A stretch of DNA of 64,000 nt from GCA-002708315 sp963676635 (GCA_963676635.1 OY781105.1:2914001-2978000), one strand, 5' to 3'; positions 6,530 to 15,884 are shown, counted from the first letter of the stretch. Program-made: numbers and translations. The notes: generated from the sequence alone by a model not told the origin.

Positions 6530-9500
6530 TGCTTTGAGTTTTATCATTATTATTCTGTGCTTCCAGAGCAGCTTTTTTCTTATTATCCTTTTCACGCTGT
6601 TTCTCATAACCGGCTATTTTTCCGATAAGGACAAAAAGCATAGGATACATAAACACTCCCAGGAATGTAGCTACTACCATACCTCCCAGAAGAGCCATAC
6701 CCATTACCTTACGGGATTCAGCACCTGTACCTGATGCTATTACTAACGGGAAGATACCGAAAATAAATGAGAAGGCAGTCATAAGGATAGGACGGAACCT
6801 CTCCCTTGCTGCCACTAAAGCAGCGTCGAGCAGTTCGCGACCTGATTTAAACTCATCAATGGCATACTCAATAATAAGGATAGCATTTTTAGCAGCCATA
6901 CCAATAAGCATCACAAAAGAAACCTGCGCGAATATATTATTTTCAAATGACGGACTGATAAAACGAGCCAGCCACAGGAAAAACAGTGAACCAAATATAG
7001 CAAAAGGAGTACCCATAAGAATACTCACTGGCAACGACCAGCTTTCGTATTGTCCGGAAAGAATCAAAAATACAAATACTAGTGAGAAAACAAGTATTAT
7101 CCCCAATGAACCGGTAGCTTTCTCCTGCTGGTACGACATTGCTGTCCAGGCATATGACATATCCTTGGGTAGTACCTCATTGGCAACTTCTTCGAGGGCA
7201 GTCATGGCCTGTGCCGAAGAATAGCCCTTGGCAGGTGTTCCTGTTACCTCCACTGATCTGAATAAGTTATACCTGTTGGTGAAGTCAGGGCCACTAACAT
7301 CTTTTACAGTTACAATAGTATTAAGAGGAACCATGTCGCCATTGTTGTTCTTAACAAAGAAATTCTCCAACTGCTTTTCGTTGGCACGATATTTATTCTC
7401 TGCCTGAATATACGTTTTATACAACCTGCCGAATCTGTTAAAATCATTAACATAAGTACCACCCATAAACGATCCTATTGTTTGATATAAGTCATCAAGA
7501 CTAACACCAAGCTTTAGGGCCTTCTCTTTGTCCACATCAAGATAGCGTTGCGGAACAGTAGCCTGGAAAGTTGTGAAAGCATTGGCTATTTCAGGTCTTT
7601 TATTGGCTTCCATAATAAATTTACCAGCATATTGAGCAAGATACTCAGGAGTGTTACCACCCTTATCCTGGATCATAATATCAAAGCCAGAGCCATTACC
7701 CAGTCCGGGAATAGCAGGAGGCCCGAATGCAAAAGCGTTAGCACCAAGTATCTGCGTTGACAGCTTGACGTTTACCTCAGCAATAATTTCTTTCGCCGTT
7801 TTACTCCTTTCATCCCACGGTATCAGTGTTATAAACATAAATGAGCTGTTGGATGTAAAAGCACTTGAAAGCATACTGTAACCAGCGGCAACAGTATAAT
7901 ATTTTATTTCGGGGACTTCCGACAGAATCTTCTCAATTTGCTTGGAAATATTGTTGGAACGCTGCAGCGATGCTGCATCAGGCAACTGAACATTCAAGAA
8001 AAAATACCCCATATCCTCTTCAGGGATAAACCCTTTAGGTACTGATTGTAATAAAACACCGGCACCAATAGTAAGCACAAGAATGAATATAATACCCCTT
8101 TTAAACTTAATGGCAATACCCTTTGTTTGATTGATATAGCCATTGGTAATCTTTTTCAGACCCCTGTTAAAAGCGTCAAAAATCTTACCCAGCCATCCCT
8201 TATAAGGTTTAGGTTCCTTAAGTAAAAGAGAGCACAATGCCGGGCTAAGCGACAGAGCATTGATAGAAGAAACAAATACCGAAACAGCAATAGTAATAGC
8301 AAACTGCTGATACAAACGACCTGTAATACCAGCCATCCCGGCAACGGGAATAAACACTGCTATAAGAACAAGCGTTGTAGCAATAACAGGCGCTGTTACC
8401 TTACGCATAGCTTCCAGAGTAGCTTGTTTGGCATCCATACCTTTGGAGATATTTACCTGTACGGCTTCCACCACCACGATGGCATCATCCACCACAATAC
8501 CTATGGCAAGAACAAGACCCAGCAGTGAGAGAACATTTACAGTAAACCCAAGCAGAGGGAAGAAAATAAAGGCACCAATTAAGGAAACAGGAATAGCGAT
8601 TGTTGGAATAAGAGTAGCACGCCAGTCTTGAATAAACACAAACACTACAAACACTACCAGAAATATTGCAATAATAAGAGTAACAATAATATCTTTAATA
8701 CCGGCAGTAATAGGCAGGGTGGCGTCAAGAGATATTTCATATTCAACAGACTCGGGGAAGAACTCCGACAGTCGTTGCATTTCATCATCCACCGACTTTG
8801 CAAGGTCAACGGCGTTTGATCCCGGTGATTGATACAGAGCGATAACACTACAGGTTTTACCATTCATTCGAGTGAACGCGTTGTAAGTTTCAATACCCAG
8901 GTCGACTTCAGCGATATCCTTAATTTTCACCTGTGCACCGTCAGGATCAGTACGAACAACAATATTACCAAAAGCTTCGGCAGAGTTAAATCGTGCCGGC
9001 ATACGTACAGTGTAAGTAAATTCTGTACCGGCAGGAGCAGGTTCGCCGCCAAACTTGCCACCAGGCACAATAACATTCTGTTGATTAATAGCATCCAAAA
9101 TTTCAGGAACTGTTATTCCCATCTGAGCGATCAAATCAGGCCTGATCCATATACGCATGGAATAATCAGAAGCTCCCAGCACGTTACAATCACCAACGCC
9201 GGGTAGTCTGGATAACTGATCCTTAATATTAATAATAGCGTAGTTACCAAGAAAATTCTGATCGTAACGCCCGTCGGATGTTAAAGTAACAAGCATAAGG
9301 ATATTTGGCAGTGTTTTCTTGGTTGTAACACCCAGTTTGGTAACCTGCGAGGGAAGTCTGGCCTGTGCTGCGCTAACCCTGTTCTGAGTAAGCACAGTAT
9401 TCATATCGGGGTCGGTACCAACGATAAAAGATACCTGAATCTGCATTGTGCCGTCATTGGCATTAGTAGATTTCATGTAGATCATATTATCAACACCATT

Positions 9501-9719
9501 AATTTGTTGTTCCAGAGGTGTTGCAACGGATTCTTCTACATCAATAGCATTGGCACCCGTATAGGTAGCTTTAATCTGAACTACCGGAGGAGTAAGGTTA
9601 GGATACTGCTCAATAGGCAGCCCTGATACCATCACAATACCAACAATTACAATAACGATGGCGATAACCATCGCAACAATTGGCCTGTTTACAAAAAAAT
9701 TACCTTTAGACTCAGCCAT
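6522..9719 (-). CDS. RND efflux pump inner-membrane transporter (HAE1/AcrB family)
   Basis: A 1065-residue proton-driven transporter, the usual length for AcrB/MexB-type pumps. The N-terminus has the classic form FVNRPIVAMVIAIVIVIVG. The periplasmic porter segments carry TPPVVQIKATYTGANA and EESVATPLEQQINGVDNM, and TM4 has GLVLAIGIVVDDAIVVVEA with the paired Asp residues of the proton relay. A second 12-TM half repeats the pattern (GMAAKNAILIIEYA). It exports amphiphilic drugs, bile-salt-like or other toxic compounds from periplasm or membrane; the substrate cannot be read from sequence. It overlaps the adaptor gene upstream by eight bases (ATGGCTGA) and the channel gene downstream by eight bases, so all three are co-translated. 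Confidence 0.95.
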   Translation of the reverse strand: MAESKGNFFVNRPIVAMVIAIVIVIVGIVMVSGLPIEQYPNLTPPVVQIKATYTGANAIDVEESVATPLEQQINGVDNMIYMKSTNANDGTMQIQVSFIVGTDPDMNTVLTQNRVSAAQARLPSQVTKLGVTTKKTLPNILMLVTLTSDGRYDQNFLGNYAIINIKDQLSRLPGVGDCNVLGASDYSMRIWIRPDLIAQMGITVPEILDAINQQNVIVPGGKFGGEPAPAGTEFTYTVRMPARFNSAEAFGNIVVRTDPDGAQVKIKDIAEVDLGIETYNAFTRMNGKTCSVIALYQSPGSNAVDLAKSVDDEMQRLSEFFPESVEYEISLDATLPITAGIKDIIVTLIIAIFLVVFVVFVFIQDWRATLIPTIAIPVSLIGAFIFFPLLGFTVNVLSLLGLVLAIGIVVDDAIVVVEAVQVNISKGMDAKQATLEAMRKVTAPVIATTLVLIAVFIPVAGMAGITGRLYQQFAITIAVSVFVSSINALSLSPALCSLLLKEPKPYKGWLGKIFDAFNRGLKKITNGYINQTKGIAIKFKRGIIFILVLTIGAGVLLQSVPKGFIPEEDMGYFFLNVQLPDAASLQRSNNISKQIEKILSEVPEIKYYTVAAGYSMLSSAFTSNSSFMFITLIPWDERSKTAKEIIAEVNVKLSTQILGANAFAFGPPAIPGLGNGSGFDIMIQDKGGNTPEYLAQYAGKFIMEANKRPEIANAFTTFQATVPQRYLDVDKEKALKLGVSLDDLYQTIGSFMGGTYVNDFNRFGRLYKTYIQAENKYRANEKQLENFFVKNNNGDMVPLNTIVTVKDVSGPDFTNRYNLFRSVEVTGTPAKGYSSAQAMTALEEVANEVLPKDMSYAWTAMSYQQEKATGSLGIILVFSLVFVFLILSGQYESWSLPVSILMGTPFAIFGSLFFLWLARFISPSFENNIFAQVSFVMLIGMAAKNAILIIEYAIDEFKSGRELLDAALVAARERFRPILMTAFSFIFGIFPLVIASGTGAESRKVMGMALLGGMVVATFLGVFMYPMLFVLIGKIAGYEKQREKDNKKKAALEAQNNNDKTQSND

Positions 9720-10908
9720 TTGTATCTGTATTTTGTTCGTTATTTTGTGGTTTAAACTCAGTTACTTTTGGAGTAATACGCATTCCGTTTCTTACTTTTT
9801 GTAAAGCATCGATTACAACTTTTTCACCAGGTTTAAGACCGGATTTAACAACCCAGTATTCACCATATTTTTCACCAACTTCAACTTCTTTATTAACAAT
9901 AGTGCTGCTGTCGCTCACAACATAAAGAGAATGTGTTCCCTGTAGTTCCATCATACATCGTTGCGGCACTAGCAAAGCATCTTTTATTGTTTTCATACGA
10001 GCACGTACTTTGGCATATTGCCCCGGACGAAGGAGATAATCAGGATTGGCAAATTTTGTTTGTACAAGCAGTGATCCTGTGGAGGCGTTTACCTGTCTGT
10101 CGACAAAATTTACAGACCCCTTATATTTAAAGGTCTCACCGTTAGCAAGAATAAGCTGCAAGTTTTTGGCAGTATCAGCTTTACGGATAAATGCCTCTTC
10201 TTCTATTTCACGCTGGTTATCGATAAATTTGCTGGCAATACCAAGGTAATCGGCTTCAGTAAGATAAAATTCTACATGTACTGTATCAATTGTAGATACC
10301 GTATTCAGAATAACCGGGTTTGGTGATTGTCCTACATATTCTCCAACTTTTGCCTGTGTTTTACCAATCAACCCGTTTATGGGTGAATGAATCCTGCAAT
10401 AGCTCAGGTTTATTTTAGCAATTTCAAGGCTCGATGAGCTAGCTTTTACACCAGCCACTGCCGCATCATATTCAGCCTGAGTAGCATCAAGGTCACTTTG
10501 GCTTACAGCATTAATCTCTGCCAAAGGCTTGATACGCCCTATGTCACTCTGGGCTTTTGCCAATTGTGTTTGTGCTGCAGCAAGATCACTCTCAGCACCT
10601 GCTACCTCGGCAAGGTAGGTATCTTCGTCGACGATATATAATAGGTCGCCCTGCTTTACCCATGTACCTTCTTTAAAATAAATACCATTTAAAAAACCAT
10701 CTACTCTGGCACGAATAGGGATGTCTTTCTGACCATATACCTGGCCAATAAAATCTTCGTAAATGGGAACATCTTCTTGTAATACTTTAACAACAGGAAT
10801 TTGTGGTGGCCCCTGTTGAGTATTTTTATTATTCCCGCATGAGGTGATTACCAGTAATGCAATTACCGGAATGCTTATTCTTGTAAGCGTTTTGTACAGG
10901 TTATTCAT
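9712..10908 (-). CDS. RND efflux periplasmic adaptor (AcrA/MexA family)
   Basis: Membrane-fusion lipoprotein linking the RND pump to the outer-membrane channel. The start at 10908 (398 residues) yields a lipoprotein signal ending LLVITSC; an upstream in-frame extension to 10965 would overlap a promoter-like -7 element. Domains in order: barrel-sandwich/biotinyl-lipoyl half (RARVDGFLNGIYFKEGTWVK, about residues 63-82), an alpha-helical hairpin rich in Ala/Gln (AESDLAAAQTQLAKAQSDI), the second lipoyl half (SPINGLIGKTQAKVGEYVG), then beta-barrel and membrane-proximal domains. First gene of the three-gene operon, overlapping the pump gene by eight bases. No regulator is encoded beside it. Confidence 0.93.
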   Translation of the reverse strand: MNNLYKTLTRISIPVIALLVITSCGNNKNTQQGPPQIPVVKVLQEDVPIYEDFIGQVYGQKDIPIRARVDGFLNGIYFKEGTWVKQGDLLYIVDEDTYLAEVAGAESDLAAAQTQLAKAQSDIGRIKPLAEINAVSQSDLDATQAEYDAAVAGVKASSSSLEIAKINLSYCRIHSPINGLIGKTQAKVGEYVGQSPNPVILNTVSTIDTVHVEFYLTEADYLGIASKFIDNQREIEEEAFIRKADTAKNLQLILANGETFKYKGSVNFVDRQVNASTGSLLVQTKFANPDYLLRPGQYAKVRARMKTIKDALLVPQRCMMELQGTHSLYVVSDSSTIVNKEVEVGEKYGEYWVVKSGLKPGEKVVIDALQKVRNGMRITPKVTEFKPQNNEQNTDTNG

Positions 10909-10945
10909 GAATCTTTTGATAAAATTATTACTCTTCAATTGCCAA

Positions 10946-10953
10946 CAAATGTA
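10946..10953 (-). promoter_or_regulatory. Putative -7 element (TACATTTG) for the efflux operon
   Basis: Matches the Bacteroidota -7 consensus TAnnTTTG, 37 bases before the adaptor start and inside the gap after the upstream gene, so the operon can be transcribed on its own. No clear -33 TTTG is seen. Confidence 0.4.
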
Positions 10954-10961
10954 ATAAAAAA

Positions 10962-12137
10962 TCACAGTTTTGCAGCACGTTTGAATATCTTGTTTCTGTC
11001 AAATATATATCTGTATGTTATATGTACTTTCTTAACATTGGCTCCTAACTCTTTAACAAGCCTTATCATTTTTGGATTAAAGTCTCCTATCCAGTTCATT
11101 TCCAGGCTACTGTATTTAACGCCTCTCTTTACTTCATCTTCAAAAAATAATATCATAGCCTCAGCGATTCCTTTACCCTGAAATTGTGGGGAAATACCAA
11201 AAATTAGGCCCAGTGCTTTATCGCATGTCTTGACTATCTTAAGATGGTACATAAATCTAAGCTTGTTAATCAGTCCGAATTTGCCATTAAACCGTTTTGT
11301 TATCTGGTATAGATCGGGAATCATAATAAAAAAGCCAATGGGCTTATTATTGTGAAAAGCAAAGATAACAAGTTTGGGATCGATAACAGGCTTTAAAGTT
11401 TTGAGAAATATCTTTGCCTGTGCGTCATTAATTTTTTTAACCCCCGGAAACTTAGCCCATGCTTCATTGAACACCTCTTTAAAATAAAAAGCTGACGATT
11501 CAGGATTTTTAGTATTATGGAAAGCGAAGGTAATGTCTTTGTTTTTTCTGGCTCTGGAGCCATTTTTATAGATAGCTTCACCCAGATGTCCGGGTATAAG
11601 ATCCATCTGGAATGTATATTGTTCGAAGTAGTTCTTAAACCCGTAATTTTCAAATAAGTCGTTATAATAAGAGAAATTATAGGGCATATTATAATTTGGC
11701 TCAGAGAACCCTTCCTTAAGGCAACCCCAGAATGTTTCGCGTGAGCCGAAATTAACAGGACCGTCCATTGCTTCCATTCCTTTACTGCTTAACCACTCTT
11801 TAGCTGCATTAAAGAGAATATTTGCAGCTTCCTGATTGTTAACACAATCGAAAAACCCGCATCCGCCCGTAGGCTGATCATTTTTATAAGCCGTTTTTTT
11901 ATCATAAAAAGCAGCAATACGTCCTGCAACCTTGTTTTTGTTGTCAATGATTATCCATCTTACAGCATCACCCATGCGGAAAAGCTTGTTTTGCGCAGGG
12001 TCAAATATTTTCTCTAAATCTTTATCCAAAGGCCTGATCCAATTAGAGGCATTTCTGTAAAGAGAGGAAGGGAAATCAAGAAATTGCTTAATCCTTTTTT
12101 TATTATCGACAACCAGTAATGTGTAGTTATTGATCAT
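10962..12137 (-). CDS. GNAT-fold acyltransferase-like protein of unknown substrate
   Basis: A 391-residue soluble protein of a type common in Bacteroidota, probably built from two GNAT-like halves. The N-terminal half (about 1-150) includes DNKNKVAGRIAAFYDK and the conserved block DGPVNFGSRETFWGCL; the C-terminal half (about 190-385) has ISPQFQGKGIAEAMILFF, a Q/R-x-x-G-x-G/A-type acetyl-CoA loop (QGKGIA), followed by SLEMNWIGDFNPKMIRLVKELGA. Relatives are sometimes mislabelled GTP cyclohydrolase; nothing here supports that. It is monocistronic, divergent from pta, and ends about 50 bases before the efflux adaptor. The acyl donor and acceptor cannot be predicted. Confidence 0.65.
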   Translation of the reverse strand: MINNYTLLVVDNKKRIKQFLDFPSSLYRNASNWIRPLDKDLEKIFDPAQNKLFRMGDAVRWIIIDNKNKVAGRIAAFYDKKTAYKNDQPTGGCGFFDCVNNQEAANILFNAAKEWLSSKGMEAMDGPVNFGSRETFWGCLKEGFSEPNYNMPYNFSYYNDLFENYGFKNYFEQYTFQMDLIPGHLGEAIYKNGSRARKNKDITFAFHNTKNPESSAFYFKEVFNEAWAKFPGVKKINDAQAKIFLKTLKPVIDPKLVIFAFHNNKPIGFFIMIPDLYQITKRFNGKFGLINKLRFMYHLKIVKTCDKALGLIFGISPQFQGKGIAEAMILFFEDEVKRGVKYSSLEMNWIGDFNPKMIRLVKELGANVKKVHITYRYIFDRNKIFKRAAKL

Positions 12138-12156
12138 AAAGATAAATCATTTTACA

Positions 12157-12164
12157 CAAAAATA
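12157..12164 (-). promoter_or_regulatory. Putative -7 element (TATTTTTG) for the GNAT-like gene
   Basis: TAnnTTTG match on the minus strand, 19 bases before the start at 12137. No convincing -33 box. Confidence 0.4.
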
Positions 12165-12197
12165 GAAAAAGTTAACGTATATATAATCTTAAGTGGC

Positions 12198-12205
12198 TAT
12201 TTTTG
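12198..12205 (+). promoter_or_regulatory. Putative -7 element (TATTTTTG) for pta
   Basis: TAnnTTTG match 31 bases before the pta ATG; with the element at 12157 it makes a compact divergent promoter region. Confidence 0.45.
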
Positions 12206-12236
12206 CAGTTTTAAAATAAGCTTAATAGTATTTATA

Positions 12237-14336
12237 ATGTCAAAGAATTTATATATTGCTGCTGCTGAAGCAGAGGCAGGGAAGTCATTAATAGTGCTGG
12301 GGATTATGGACTTTCTGTCGAGACATGTGGAAAAGATTGGCTTTTTTCGCCCGATTGTAAGATCAGCTGATTTAATGGATAATCATGTGAGATTAGTGAA
12401 AGAGAGGTTTAATCTGGATTTTGATTATAATCTTATGTATGGTATTACCAGTGATGAGATGCTCGGTTATAATAAAACAGGAAATACCGAGGCTGTGCAT
12501 TCTGCCATTCTTGGAAAATATAAGATGCTGGAAAAGCATTGTGATTTTATTCTGGTTGAAGGCAGCGACTTCAGGAGCTACCTGAGTACTTATGAATTTG
12601 ATTTTAATTTGCTGGTAGCAAATAATCTGGGTTGCCCAATTATACCAATTGTAAGTGGATATAATAAAGGACTGGAACAGATACAGGAATCACTGTATGT
12701 GATGAATACTGTGATGGCAAATGAGAAAGTATCCAAACTGGGGACTATCATCAACAGAGTTAACCCGGCTATTGTTGATGATGTTAAGAAAATGATGGGA
12801 GAAGTTATCCCGGAAGACTCAGATGGTAGGGCGAATTTTGTAATTCCTGATGATAAATATCTTCAGAATATTACCATGCGCCAGATTAAAGATACTGTAG
12901 ATGCAGAGCTTCTTTATGGTGATGACAGCACTCTTAACCATGATGTGACTAACTTTAAAGTTGCAGCCATGACTGTAGATAATGTTCTCGATCACCTTAG
13001 TGAAGGTACACTTATTATCACACCCGGCGACAGACTTGATGTGTTGCTGGGACTGTTTGTGGCACTTATGTCTGACAACTATCCTAAAGTAGCTGGTGTA
13101 TTGCTAACTTGTGGTGCTACTCCTGCCAAGCATTTTAAAAATCTTCTGTATGGGCTAAAGAAGCTCCCTGTGTCAATATTATCCATTAAATCAGACACCT
13201 TTGAAGCTGCAGCTGCTATCAATAAGATACGCCCTATTCTCCTTCCTGAGAATGAGCAGAGAATAGCCACAGCTCTTGGTATTTTTGAGAAATATGTGAA
13301 TATTGAAAGTCTGGCTAATAAGATTACAATTGCACGTTCTGATGTGGTCACTCCTTTGATGTTTGAATATGAACTATTTAACAGAGCACGCCAAAACAGA
13401 AAACATATTGTATTGCCGGAAGGTAATGATGACAGAGTGCTGCGTGCTGCCAGTATATTGTTGAAACGTGATGTGGTTGATATTACCCTTCTCGGAAACG
13501 AGGATGAGATATATAAAAGAGCAGCTGCATTGCATATTAGTATTGATGGCGCTTTTGTTATTGATCCATATGATAATGATCTGATAAACGATTACGCAAA
13601 TACCTATTATAAGCTGCGTCAGCATAAGGGAATATCTAAAGAATCAGCAAAAGAAATTATGTATGATGTTAGCTACCTTGGAACTATGATGGTTTATAAG
13701 GGTCATGCTGATGGTATGGTATCAGGTGCTGTTCATACTACACAACATACCATACGTCCTGCCTTTGAGTTTGTGAAGACAAAGCCGGGGATTTCTATTG
13801 TGTCAAGCTCGTTCTTTATGTGCCTTGCCGACAGGGTGCTTGTTTATGGTGACTGTGCCGTAAATCCAAATCCAAATGCGGAACAGCTGGCAGACATTGC
13901 CATCAGTTCTGCTGATACAGCTCTGGTATTTGGCATTGAACCCCGTATTGCTATGTTGTCGTATTCAACCGGACAATCAGGTAAGGGTGCTGATGTGGAG
14001 AAAGTTCGTGAAGCTACTGAGATTGTTAAGAATCGCCGTCCTGACCTTAAAGTTGAAGGCCCTATCCAGTATGATGCTGCTATAGACGCCAGAGTGGCTC
14101 AGACTAAAATGCCGGATAGTGAAGTGGCAGGCAAAGCCACAATCTTTATCTTCCCGGATCTAAACACAGGAAATAATACTTATAAAGCAGTGCAGCGTTC
14201 AGCTAACGCTATTGCAATTGGCCCTGTTCTTCAAGGGTTAAATAAACCTGTTAATGATCTTAGCAGGGGTTGTTTGGTGGCTGATATTGTAAATACTGTT
14301 GTTATTACTGCAATACAGGCACAGATAGAAGGGTAA
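12237..14336 (+). CDS. pta: Phosphate acetyltransferase (three-domain type)
   Basis: Converts acetyl-CoA and phosphate to acetyl phosphate in the cytoplasm, the first step of acetate formation or, in reverse, acetate use. At 699 residues it is the long form. It has an N-terminal BioD-like P-loop domain (AAEAEAGKSL, about residues 9-18), a central DRTGG domain (about 215-325), and the C-terminal catalytic PTA_PTB domain (about 370-695) with RKHIVLPEGNDDRVLRAA, DGMVSGAVHTT, SYSTGQSGKGADVEKV and IFPDLNTGNNTYKAVQRSA. Acetate kinase, often beside pta, is not encoded here; downstream lies a convergent membrane gene. Start chosen at the ATG that gives the P-loop at the usual distance. All parts look intact. 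Confidence 0.95.
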   Translation: MSKNLYIAAAEAEAGKSLIVLGIMDFLSRHVEKIGFFRPIVRSADLMDNHVRLVKERFNLDFDYNLMYGITSDEMLGYNKTGNTEAVHSAILGKYKMLEKHCDFILVEGSDFRSYLSTYEFDFNLLVANNLGCPIIPIVSGYNKGLEQIQESLYVMNTVMANEKVSKLGTIINRVNPAIVDDVKKMMGEVIPEDSDGRANFVIPDDKYLQNITMRQIKDTVDAELLYGDDSTLNHDVTNFKVAAMTVDNVLDHLSEGTLIITPGDRLDVLLGLFVALMSDNYPKVAGVLLTCGATPAKHFKNLLYGLKKLPVSILSIKSDTFEAAAAINKIRPILLPENEQRIATALGIFEKYVNIESLANKITIARSDVVTPLMFEYELFNRARQNRKHIVLPEGNDDRVLRAASILLKRDVVDITLLGNEDEIYKRAAALHISIDGAFVIDPYDNDLINDYANTYYKLRQHKGISKESAKEIMYDVSYLGTMMVYKGHADGMVSGAVHTTQHTIRPAFEFVKTKPGISIVSSSFFMCLADRVLVYGDCAVNPNPNAEQLADIAISSADTALVFGIEPRIAMLSYSTGQSGKGADVEKVREATEIVKNRRPDLKVEGPIQYDAAIDARVAQTKMPDSEVAGKATIFIFPDLNTGNNTYKAVQRSANAIAIGPVLQGLNKPVNDLSRGCLVADIVNTVVITAIQAQIEG

Positions 14337-14343
14337 TTAAATT

Positions 14344-14392
14344 ATGAGTTATGAATTATAAGTTTTTAGTTAACGTATAATTCATAACTCAT
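14344..14392. repeat. 17-bp perfect inverted repeat downstream of pta
   Basis: ATGAGTTATGAATTATA (14344-14360) and its exact reverse complement (14376-14392) flank a 15-base loop. It is AT-rich and lies between convergent genes, so it could form a stem in transcripts from either side. The same word (AGTTATGAATTAT) recurs near 36573, suggesting a dispersed sequence. Confidence 0.75.
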
Positions 14393-14402
14393 TGAATACT
14401 AT

Positions 14403-14425
14403 CGGTCACATTCTGACCGTACTTT
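14403..14425 (+). terminator. Possible weak terminator after pta
   Basis: CGGTCA (14403-14408) and TGACCG (14414-14419) make a 6-bp stem with a 5-base loop followed by TACTTTT. The T-run is short, so the call is tentative. Confidence 0.35.
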
Positions 14426-14427
14426 TG

Positions 14428-14802
14428 TTATCTTTTCCCGGCTGGCCCAACATATTCTGCATTACTAAATGCCAGAATAGGGAAGAAGATAAAACTAAGG
14501 AATATTAATCCCAGTGTAAATCCAGAACCTTTTCCAAAGCTGAGCGACAGTAGATTGTACATCCATACAGCAATAATGATATTGACAAAAGGAACTAAGA
14601 ACAGCAATAGCCACCACCATGGTTTGCCAATTATTTCTAGCATTACAATGGTGTTATAAATAGGTATTAATGAAGCCCATCCCGGCTTACCGGCTTTTTC
14701 AAATATACGCCAGTAAACATAAAGGTAGAATACAGTAATAAAAATAATTAGTAGGATTGAACCGGTTCCCAATCCATCGGATATGTTTTCTACAGGATCC
14801 AT
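14428..14802 (-). CDS. DUF5684-type small membrane protein
   Basis: A 124-residue inner-membrane protein with three to four hydrophobic helices. The middle motif, IFEKAGKPGWASLIPIYN, followed by a Trp-rich helix (IGKPWWWLLLFLVPFVN), is the hallmark of DUF5684 proteins, often found beside signal peptidases or envelope genes. The function is unknown. An upstream Met at 14832 is possible, but it falls within a TAnnTTTG promoter match (14830-14837), so I choose the Met at 14802. Convergent with pta. Confidence 0.75.
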   Translation of the reverse strand: MDPVENISDGLGTGSILLIIFITVFYLYVYWRIFEKAGKPGWASLIPIYNTIVMLEIIGKPWWWLLLFLVPFVNIIIAVWMYNLLSLSFGKGSGFTLGLIFLSFIFFPILAFSNAEYVGPAGKR

Positions 14803-14829
14803 GATATAAAATTTATTGTTAGAAAGAGC

Positions 14830-14837
14830 CAAATTTA
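14830..14837 (-). promoter_or_regulatory. Putative -7 element (TAAATTTG) for the DUF5684 gene
   Basis: TAnnTTTG match 27 bases before the chosen start at 14802; it overlaps the alternative upstream Met and so argues against it. Confidence 0.45.
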
Positions 14838-14949
14838 GTAAATACTTTAATATGTTTAAAGTTCTATGGTCAATATTGGGATTTTTCCTAAAACACTGTA
14901 CATGGTTTTGATCTTACGGTATTCTTTTAACTTATAAATTCGGATATTA

Positions 14950-15777
14950 CTATTTCATCATCTTGAGTATATTAATCTCTTTTTCTTTTAAAAATCTCCA
15001 CTTACCACGTGGTAGGTCTTTTTTAGTTAATCCGGCAAGCATAACCCTGTCGAGCTTAACAACATCATATCCAAGATGTTCAAAAATACGTCGTACAATA
15101 CGATTTTTACCAGAGTGCAACTCAATACCAACATGCTTTTTGTTATTTTCTTCTTTTACCCAGTCTACTTTATCAGGGATTATCAATCCATCATCCAGCT
15201 CAACACCTGTCAGTACTTTCAGCATGTCATTTTTTGATAAAGGTTTGTTAAGCACAACATGATATAGCTTTTTAATACCATGTTTAGGATGAGTAAGCTT
15301 CTTTGTGAGATCGCCGTCGTTGGTAAGTAGTAGTAATCCGGTAGTGTTTCTGTCGAGGCGCCCAACAGGGTAAATACGTTCCGGACATGCATTTTTTACA
15401 AGACTCATTACAGTCTTGCGTTCCTGGGGATCATCCATTGTTGTTATAAAATCTTTGGGTTTGTTTAGCAGGACATACTTAAGTTTTTCACCCTTAAGAA
15501 CTTTGTTGTTGTAGGTAACTGTATCGTCAGGCATAACGCGAATACCCATTCTGTCAGCAACTTCACCATTTATTTTAATTCTGCCTTCTTCAATAAGCTT
15601 GTCAGCATCTCTGCGAGAGCATACTCCTGCATCGGCAATATATTTATTAAGCCTGATGCCTTCTTTCTGACCTTCACTGGATTTATCATTACCACTGATA
15701 TTTCTTTTACCACCTGTTTTCTTTTTTCCTGAAAACCGTGAATCTTTTCGTGCTCCTTTTCTGCCTCTGTGCTCCAT
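14950..15777 (-). CDS. RsuA/RluB/RluF-family 16S/23S rRNA pseudouridine synthase
   Basis: Isomerises a specific uridine in ribosomal RNA to pseudouridine. The product is 275 residues. A Lys/Arg/Gly-rich disordered N-terminus (about 1-40) is followed by an S4 RNA-binding domain (IRLNKYIADAGVCSRRDADK, then EEGRIKING) and the catalytic domain with PVGRLDRNTTGLLLLTNDGDL, where the Asp of GRLD is the catalytic residue, and HSGKNRIVRRIFEHLGYDV near the end. RsuA, RluB and RluF cannot be separated by eye; RluB-like is most usual in this phylum. Start taken at the Met beginning MEHRGRKG. The basic extension is typical of bacteroidete members. Confidence 0.88.
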   Translation of the reverse strand: MEHRGRKGARKDSRFSGKKKTGGKRNISGNDKSSEGQKEGIRLNKYIADAGVCSRRDADKLIEEGRIKINGEVADRMGIRVMPDDTVTYNNKVLKGEKLKYVLLNKPKDFITTMDDPQERKTVMSLVKNACPERIYPVGRLDRNTTGLLLLTNDGDLTKKLTHPKHGIKKLYHVVLNKPLSKNDMLKVLTGVELDDGLIIPDKVDWVKEENNKKHVGIELHSGKNRIVRRIFEHLGYDVVKLDRVMLAGLTKKDLPRGKWRFLKEKEINILKMMK

Positions 15778-15884
15778 TGTATTATAATTGAGAAAACTTT
15801 GCAAATATCGGTAAATGAATTGGAAGTTTATGTTCCATGTTCAATGTTTAAATCAGGGGAGTTGTAAATATATGTCTTACACTC

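Noticed and set aside
5120..10908. Antibiotic-resistance claim for the efflux operon
   Set aside because: Subunit identity is firm, but substrates cannot be read from sequence and no regulator or resistance gene is adjacent.
10962..12137. GTP cyclohydrolase annotation
   Set aside because: No FolE or RibA motif is present; the sequence shows GNAT-like acetyl-CoA-loop features.
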